Assembly (NCBI RefSeq): GCF_015694725.1
Contig: NZ_JADQDQ010000003.1
Coordinates: forward strand, 124,001-188,000
Source of the DNA: Hymenobacter jeongseonensis
Lineage (GTDB): Bacteria > Bacteroidota > Bacteroidia > Cytophagales > Hymenobacteraceae
Direction: 5' to 3'
DNA length: 64,000 nt
The notes below the pieces were generated by a model, which saw nothing but the letters and a program-made list of their open reading frames with translations, searched no databases and was not told the origin of the DNA. A program made the position numbers and the translations under genes. Shown here in pieces: positions 61,138 to 64,000 of the stretch. Position 1 is the first letter of the stretch, and each line of letters starts with the position of its first letter.

Positions 61138-63309
61138 ATGCGAATGTCATTTTTGTTACGCTTCCGAATAGTCCTAGCCGTTGCGAGCATTGCGTTGGGA
61201 ATGATTCCTCGTTTGGCAACGGCACAGAGTGCATCGGCCGGCTCGCCCATCCTGCGCGAAGTCAGCCTGCGCACCGATACCGCCACTTACCTGCTGAGCC
61301 GAAACAAGGTGGACGTGCAGGGGGAGCCTACGCAGTACTTCTGGTACCGGCGCGACGATGAAGCCGTGGAACTGCGGCTGTACCCGGCCAGCAATGCCGG
61401 CGCACAACCCTTGCGCCTGCGCCGCAACGCCGATTTTCTGCAACTCGACTCGCTGACCCGCGAAGAAGATGGCGGCTTTCGTACCCGGTTGAAATTCAAA
61501 AACCTGACCGCGGGCGGTTTCCTGCGTTTGGTGGTGGAGCAGGCGTCGGACTCGGTGGGCCGAGCGCCCCGCTGGCAAGTGGTGCCGCTGCTGCCGCTGG
61601 CCCGCACATCGCTGGGATTGCGCGTTGCGGAAAACGAACTGTTTGTGGGCGAAGAAAAGGTGTTTGAATTGACCAGCTCGAATGCCCGGAACGTGCATGC
61701 TTCCGGCGAATGGGTGCGCGGCGCCGACTTCGACTACCGCTTGGTGAGCGAGGCCAACGGCGCGCTCCGGCTGCATGTGCTGCCCAACCAGCTGGGCAGC
61801 CGCACCCTGCTCGTGAAGGCGCAAACCGAGCGGCCCACCTTGCTGCCCAGCGGGCGGCTGAGCTACCAGCTGCCGGTGCTGCGTCAAGAATTCAGCGTGA
61901 AAGGCAGCCGCCTGCGGTTTTTGTCGCCCGACAAGCGCAGCGTGACCATGGACGATGCCAGCCGTCGCCGGGGCGTGGAGCTGATTCTTGATAACGGCCG
62001 CAGCTTTGAGCTGCACCGCACCTACCGCATTGAGGACCAGGAAGAGGCCGGCGGCGCCCTTATTGCCGAAGTCTTCACGCGCCAGTACCTGAGCAACGAC
62101 CGGGTGCTGTGCTACCTGCGCCCGTACAACACCCACCGCCAGACCGAAGGCTACCTCTACATCAAGGAAAACGATGTGGCCCGCTACGTGACCAACCTCG
62201 ACATCACGCCCCAAACCGTGGTGCGCAGCGTGCAGGTGCTGCACCGCGGCGGCGAATGGACATCGTCGTTGAGCGTGAGCCCCGGCGAAATTGTGGACGT
62301 GCGCCTGGAGGGCGAAGGCCTGCAAAAAGCGCGTTTGTCCTTCGAAGATTTGCCCATTATTCCTTCCGATTCCACCGTGCGGACCGATGCCCGGCTGGTG
62401 TATCGGGTGCAGGTGCCGGTGAGCTTCGCCAAACGGAAAAGCATTATCTATAACCTGGGGCAGCCCACGGGGTATTCGCTTACCATCAAAGAGTTTCAAC
62501 GGCCGCATCCGCTCAGTTTCGTATCGGTGGTGTATGGCGAAGCGTCGCGGCCGCTCACCCGCATCGACGGGCCTTTGCTGCACGATGGCACTATTCGCGA
62601 CGTGGTGTTTCAGTTCAACCCCAACGGCATCGACCAAGGCGAGCAGCTATTCGGCAAGCAGTATCTGAGTTTCGAGGTGCGAACCCTCAATAGCAAAGGC
62701 GAGCTGATTGAGCTGCGAAACATCGACAACGTCGTCATTTGCCCCGGCGAGAATTCGCTGCGAACGGCTTTTTACGCCGACAAGCAATGCCGTACCGACC
62801 CCATCAGCATCAACTCGCTGCTGGGCCGCAAATCGTACGACCTCGACGACTGGAGCCGCATTGTGGTAACCGTGCGCCACCAGGCCAGCCAGTACGCCGA
62901 GCCCGGCCACACCCAAACGGTAGAAGTGGTACTAAAGCGCCGTTACAAATTCGATATTGACGTGAGCTTTCCGGCTGGCCTGCTCACCCGGCGGGAGGGC
63001 CAGGAGGGCTACGGCGACTTTGGTGGTATTTCGCTGGCCACGCTGGCGCAGCTCAGCTTCTACAGCCCGGATAAAATCAACCGCCTGCGTCCATATAAGA
63101 TTGGGGCCGGTTTCGTGGCCCTCAACGCCTTCAACCTAAGCCAGAGCAGCACTAGCGAACGCGACTTGGGTATTGTAATTCTGGGTTCGGTGTACCCCAC
63201 GCGGCGCGATGCCAAGTTCACGTTTCCGCTGTACCTGGGAGGCGGACGGTTGTTGGGCGCGGGCAAGTGGTTCTATTTGCTCGGGCCGGGCATTGGCGTG
63301 CGGTTGTAA
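61138..63309 (+). CDS. large exported protein of unknown function
   Basis: Taken from the ATG at 61138 (61144 is an equal choice), it has about 723 residues with a signal peptide (LLRFRIVLAVASIALGMIPRLATA). The mature part is beta-rich with several domains: LREVSLRTDTATYLLSRNKVDVQGEPTQYFWYRRDDEAVELRLYP, repeated RIxD/VxLxG-type strands, and a C-terminal 100 residues rich in Gly and aromatic strands (LYLGGGRLLGAGKWFYLLGPGIGVRL) like an outer-membrane anchor. I do not recognise the family. It follows the ABC1 kinase by 92 bases. A -7-like ACCTTTG lies about 20 bases upstream. Confidence 0.8.
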   Translation: MRMSFLLRFRIVLAVASIALGMIPRLATAQSASAGSPILREVSLRTDTATYLLSRNKVDVQGEPTQYFWYRRDDEAVELRLYPASNAGAQPLRLRRNADFLQLDSLTREEDGGFRTRLKFKNLTAGGFLRLVVEQASDSVGRAPRWQVVPLLPLARTSLGLRVAENELFVGEEKVFELTSSNARNVHASGEWVRGADFDYRLVSEANGALRLHVLPNQLGSRTLLVKAQTERPTLLPSGRLSYQLPVLRQEFSVKGSRLRFLSPDKRSVTMDDASRRRGVELILDNGRSFELHRTYRIEDQEEAGGALIAEVFTRQYLSNDRVLCYLRPYNTHRQTEGYLYIKENDVARYVTNLDITPQTVVRSVQVLHRGGEWTSSLSVSPGEIVDVRLEGEGLQKARLSFEDLPIIPSDSTVRTDARLVYRVQVPVSFAKRKSIIYNLGQPTGYSLTIKEFQRPHPLSFVSVVYGEASRPLTRIDGPLLHDGTIRDVVFQFNPNGIDQGEQLFGKQYLSFEVRTLNSKGELIELRNIDNVVICPGENSLRTAFYADKQCRTDPISINSLLGRKSYDLDDWSRIVVTVRHQASQYAEPGHTQTVEVVLKRRYKFDIDVSFPAGLLTRREGQEGYGDFGGISLATLAQLSFYSPDKINRLRPYKIGAGFVALNAFNLSQSSTSERDLGIVILGSVYPTRRDAKFTFPLYLGGGRLLGAGKWFYLLGPGIGVRL

Positions 63310-63479
63310 TATCAGCAGTCATTTGGTGTAATCCTACAATTCTAAATTTCCGGCCGAATAGATTTCACAGGAAATTCTGCGGGTCTTTTTCAAATTTTAA
63401 ACTGTTAATAGCCGAAGAATATATCTGGAATCGGGCATAGACAGCAGGTTGCAATAATCGATTTTGCTGATTAGTGGCC

Positions 63480-64000
63480 CTACAGGCGAATACCTACATC
63501 GAAACGGAAAGAGGTGTGCTTGGGAGTATACGTATAGAATTCGCGGTTGTCAATCATGCGGTCGTAGCGAAGCTCAGCGCTGAGGCGCTGAATGTTCAGG
63601 CCAATTCCACCAGCAAAACCGATGCTTAGCGCGTCTAATTCGATGGGGATTTCGCGTGACGTTGTGAGCGTAAACGGGACGCTGAACACCGAAGAATTGT
63701 TGAAGTTGCGGGCAAGGCTCGGGCCAGCGTTCAGAAACGGGCGCAACTTGCCATGGCCTACCGTGTACCGAATCAATAAGGGCACTTGCACCTGTGAAAA
63801 GCTCATTCTCGCAGTGAGTGAAGTAGGCACAATGCCGGAATTATACGAGTTATAATCGCCGCTGTAGAGGCTTTGTAGCTTCACATATACGGCCTCAACT
63901 TGCACCGAGAAGTTTGTGCGCGTGGCCACATTGAGCATTGCGCCGGCCTGAAATCCAATTGCATTTGTGTGTGAACTCCGGTAGTCCTCCGAAGCCAGGC
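63480..64000 (-). CDS. outer-membrane beta-barrel protein (PorT-like), partial
   Basis: The frame runs without a stop to the window edge, so the N-terminus is missing; an internal Met at 63938 is not the start. About 173 residues are seen, with alternating strands such as FSQVQVPLLIRYTVGHGKLRPFLNAGPSLARN and RLSAELRYDRMIDNREFYTYTPKHTSFRFDVGIRL. The end Arg-Leu and the Gly/aromatic strands fit the OMP_b-brl_2/PorT group of Bacteroidota. The gene converges on the large exported protein, with no clear terminator between. Confidence 0.82.
   Translation of the reverse strand, partial: LASEDYRSSHTNAIGFQAGAMLNVATRTNFSVQVEAVYVKLQSLYSGDYNSYNSGIVPTSLTARMSFSQVQVPLLIRYTVGHGKLRPFLNAGPSLARNFNNSSVFSVPFTLTTSREIPIELDALSIGFAGGIGLNIQRLSAELRYDRMIDNREFYTYTPKHTSFRFDVGIRL

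Noticed and set aside
61174..62637. A 487-codon minus-strand open frame inside the large exported protein gene
   Set aside because: The plus strand begins with a clear signal peptide and ends with a barrel-like terminus; the antisense frame is His/Gln/Val-rich and featureless.

Overview
The window comes from the chromosome of a GC-rich member of the Bacteroidota, most likely a Hymenobacter-like member of the Cytophagales. The evidence is a TonB-dependent receptor with a C-terminal Phe, a type IX secretion system plug protein (former DUF5103), a PUR-alpha-like DUF3276 protein, DUF58/Bat proteins, DUF3822 next to coaD, menC for menaquinone, many Bacteroidota-type -7 boxes (TAnnTTTG), and an almost complete absence of Shine-Dalgarno sequences. 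The genus is inferred from overall resemblance, not from a search. No rRNA, tRNA, CRISPR array, prophage or complete insertion sequence was seen.

Layout. 1-3.4 kb: the end of a TonB receptor, hslV, a palindromic REP-like repeat, and a deoxyhypusine-synthase-like gene. 3.4-9.5 kb: small accessory genes, a DUF937-OmpA fusion, an AraC-type regulator broken by one base in an A8 tract, an SDR oxidoreductase and a cystathionine gamma-synthase-family enzyme. 9.5-11.8 kb: a minus-strand operon of DUF58, two paralogous small membrane proteins, a four-helix membrane protein and a 56-residue protein. 12-18.3 kb: DUF3276, ychF, two tandem M48 metalloproteases and the T9SS plug protein. 18.4-23.6 kb: an AT-richer stretch with a DUF6000-like gene, katG, paralogous membrane proteins, a Cys-rich lipoprotein and DoxX. 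23.9-34.4 kb: an ABC-F ATPase, an AsmA-like protein, DinB, a 2H phosphoesterase, AlkA, a phosphatase, NhaA and threonine aldolase. 34.5-45.4 kb: housekeeping and small conserved genes, including coaD, two Nudix hydrolases, a Dda/RecD-like helicase and a KGG-menC-protease-DUF423 run. 45.7-49.3 kb: an ergothioneine locus (egtB, egtD) followed by a PLP aminotransferase-fold gene. 49.4-59.2 kb: MATE, DUF922, CsaA, a compact DUF58/BatD-like/BatA cluster, YggS, an acyltransferase, a second palindromic repeat, an HSL-type hydrolase and a phasin-like protein. 59.3-64 kb: an ABC1-family kinase, a large exported protein of unknown function, and the end of an outer-membrane beta-barrel gene.

Themes. Stress defence recurs (KatG, ergothioneine, AlkA, KGG protein, HslV, M48 proteases), as does envelope biology (T9SS plug, OmpA fusion, AsmA-like, Bat proteins, TonB receptor and beta-barrel). 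Several genes have a -7-like box ending only about 3-7 bases before the start codon, which suggests leaderless transcription. The best candidates for something new are the DUF58/small-membrane-protein operon, the egtB-egtD-PLP gene set, the synthase-like protein lacking the catalytic lysine, and the palindromic repeat family.
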